A stretch of 7,859 bases of DNA from CAYMRB01 sp964392615 (lineage in GTDB: Bacteria > Planctomycetota > UBA8108), in the NCBI GenBank assembly GCA_964392615.1, contig CAYMRB010000460.1, forward strand, positions 1-7,859, in the 5' to 3' direction. The notes beneath the pieces were generated by a model. That model made no database searches. It saw only the letters and a program-made list of their open reading frames with translations, and was not told the origin of the DNA. Below are positions 7,230-7,859 of the stretch, piece by piece; within the stretch, counting starts at the first letter, position 1; every line of letters starts with the position of its first letter. The translations under genes were made by a program, and so were the position numbers.

Positions 7230-7859
7230 ACGACTACCAGGGCATCGCGTTCTTTCCGTCGGCGGTCGTCGTCGTCTCTTGCGTCGTGTTGGTGATCGTC
7301 GCCGCGGTGTTGTGCGCACTCGCGTGGCGCCGCAGCGGATACCGCAGGTCGACCGGTTTCCTGGAGCTGCTGCGCTTCGTGCTGGTCTGCCTCGTCGCGC
7401 TGACCTTGAACCAACCGGAGTGGCTCCAGACACGACTACCGGATCGGCGTCCGACGCTCGCGGTGCTCTGGGACGAATCGAACAGCATGAAGACGCGGGA
7501 CGTGACCGATGCGCAGAGCCCCGGTCAGCTGAAGAGCCGCGCGGAAGCGATCGAGCCGCTCTTGTCCGAGGCGGTCTGGACGCCTGCTGCGGGTCCTTCG
7601 GACGCATCTTCCGCCGGCGGCCCGGATGACCTGAACGTCGTGTTCGAGCCTTTTTCGTCGCGCCTCGATCCGGCGGTCGAGGCGACCGACCTCGATCACG
7701 GACTGTCGCAGGTGCTGGAGAACCACTCGAACCTGCGCAGTGTGGTCGTGCTGTCCGACGGCGATTGGAACGTCGGCAAGTCGCCGGTTGAAGCCGCCAC
7801 GCGGTATCGCATGAAGGGCGTTCCGGTGTTCGCGGTCGCGGTCGGCAGCAAGGCGCCGC
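7226..7859 (+). CDS. second membrane vWA domain protein (3' partial)
   Basis: The ATG at 7226 overlaps the previous stop codon (ATGA, 7226-7229), a classic arrangement for translational coupling, and GGGGG lies 7 nt upstream. The 211 residues visible before the window ends show a helix at about 12-34, a positively charged loop (WRRSGYRR), and a second helix at about 47-61. A vWA domain begins at about 77 (TLAVLWDESNS), with intact metal-site residues D83, S85 and S87. Its next conserved parts are TDLDHGL (154-160, with a candidate second-site Thr), VVVLSDGDWN (173-182) and VPVFAVAVGS (199-208). Residues about 118-135 are a Gly/Ser/Ala/Pro-rich insert inside the vWA fold. In similar planctomycete clusters, such proteins continue for several hundred residues into an amidotransferase-like region, but that part lies outside this window. 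It probably partners the BatA-like protein encoded just upstream. Confidence 0.85.
   Translation, partial: MNDYQGIAFFPSAVVVVSCVVLVIVAAVLCALAWRRSGYRRSTGFLELLRFVLVCLVALTLNQPEWLQTRLPDRRPTLAVLWDESNSMKTRDVTDAQSPGQLKSRAEAIEPLLSEAVWTPAAGPSDASSAGGPDDLNVVFEPFSSRLDPAVEATDLDHGLSQVLENHSNLRSVVVLSDGDWNVGKSPVEAATRYRMKGVPVFAVAVGSKAP

Overview
This GC-rich window looks like a chromosomal piece of a planctomycete-type bacterium. Two features suggest this. One is a large secreted-looking protein ending in paired, cysteine-flanked, calcium-loop (dockerin-like) repeats of the 'FLGG.PP..P.PDC' style. The other is a DUF58 / BatA-like / membrane vWA gene row of the kind common in planctomycetes. The assignment is inferred from family knowledge and was not tested by a search. 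All five convincing genes are on the + strand, and the first and last are cut by the window edges.

Layout: (1) About 2..2743 holds the 3' part of a CotH-kinase-family protein with C-terminal carbohydrate-binding-like, PKD-like and dockerin-like modules. (2) 2744..3090 is a 347-bp gap. It holds a minus-strand stretch with coding-like codon statistics, a weak promoter candidate, and a leader with three mutually competing hairpins. (3) 3091..4239 encodes a saccharopine dehydrogenase / L-lysine dehydrogenase-like NAD(P)-dependent oxidoreductase. (4) 4249..5157 encodes a soluble DUF58 protein. (5) 5178..7229 encodes a membrane-anchored BatA-like vWA protein. (6) 7226 to the window end encodes the start of a second membrane vWA protein.

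Genes 2 to 5 are separated by gaps of 9 and 20 bp and then a 4-bp overlap, so they probably form one transcription unit. The DUF58 and the two membrane vWA proteins very likely act together at the cytoplasmic membrane. Such sets normally work with a MoxR AAA+ ATPase, but none is visible here: the position just upstream of DUF58 is taken by the dehydrogenase. The CotH-like gene is a separate unit.

No tRNA, rRNA, CRISPR array, insertion sequence or convincing intrinsic terminator was seen. The best candidates for something undescribed are the alternative-hairpin leader before the dehydrogenase, the dehydrogenase/vWA linkage, and the lysine-poor CotH protein that lacks the lysines usual in its family.
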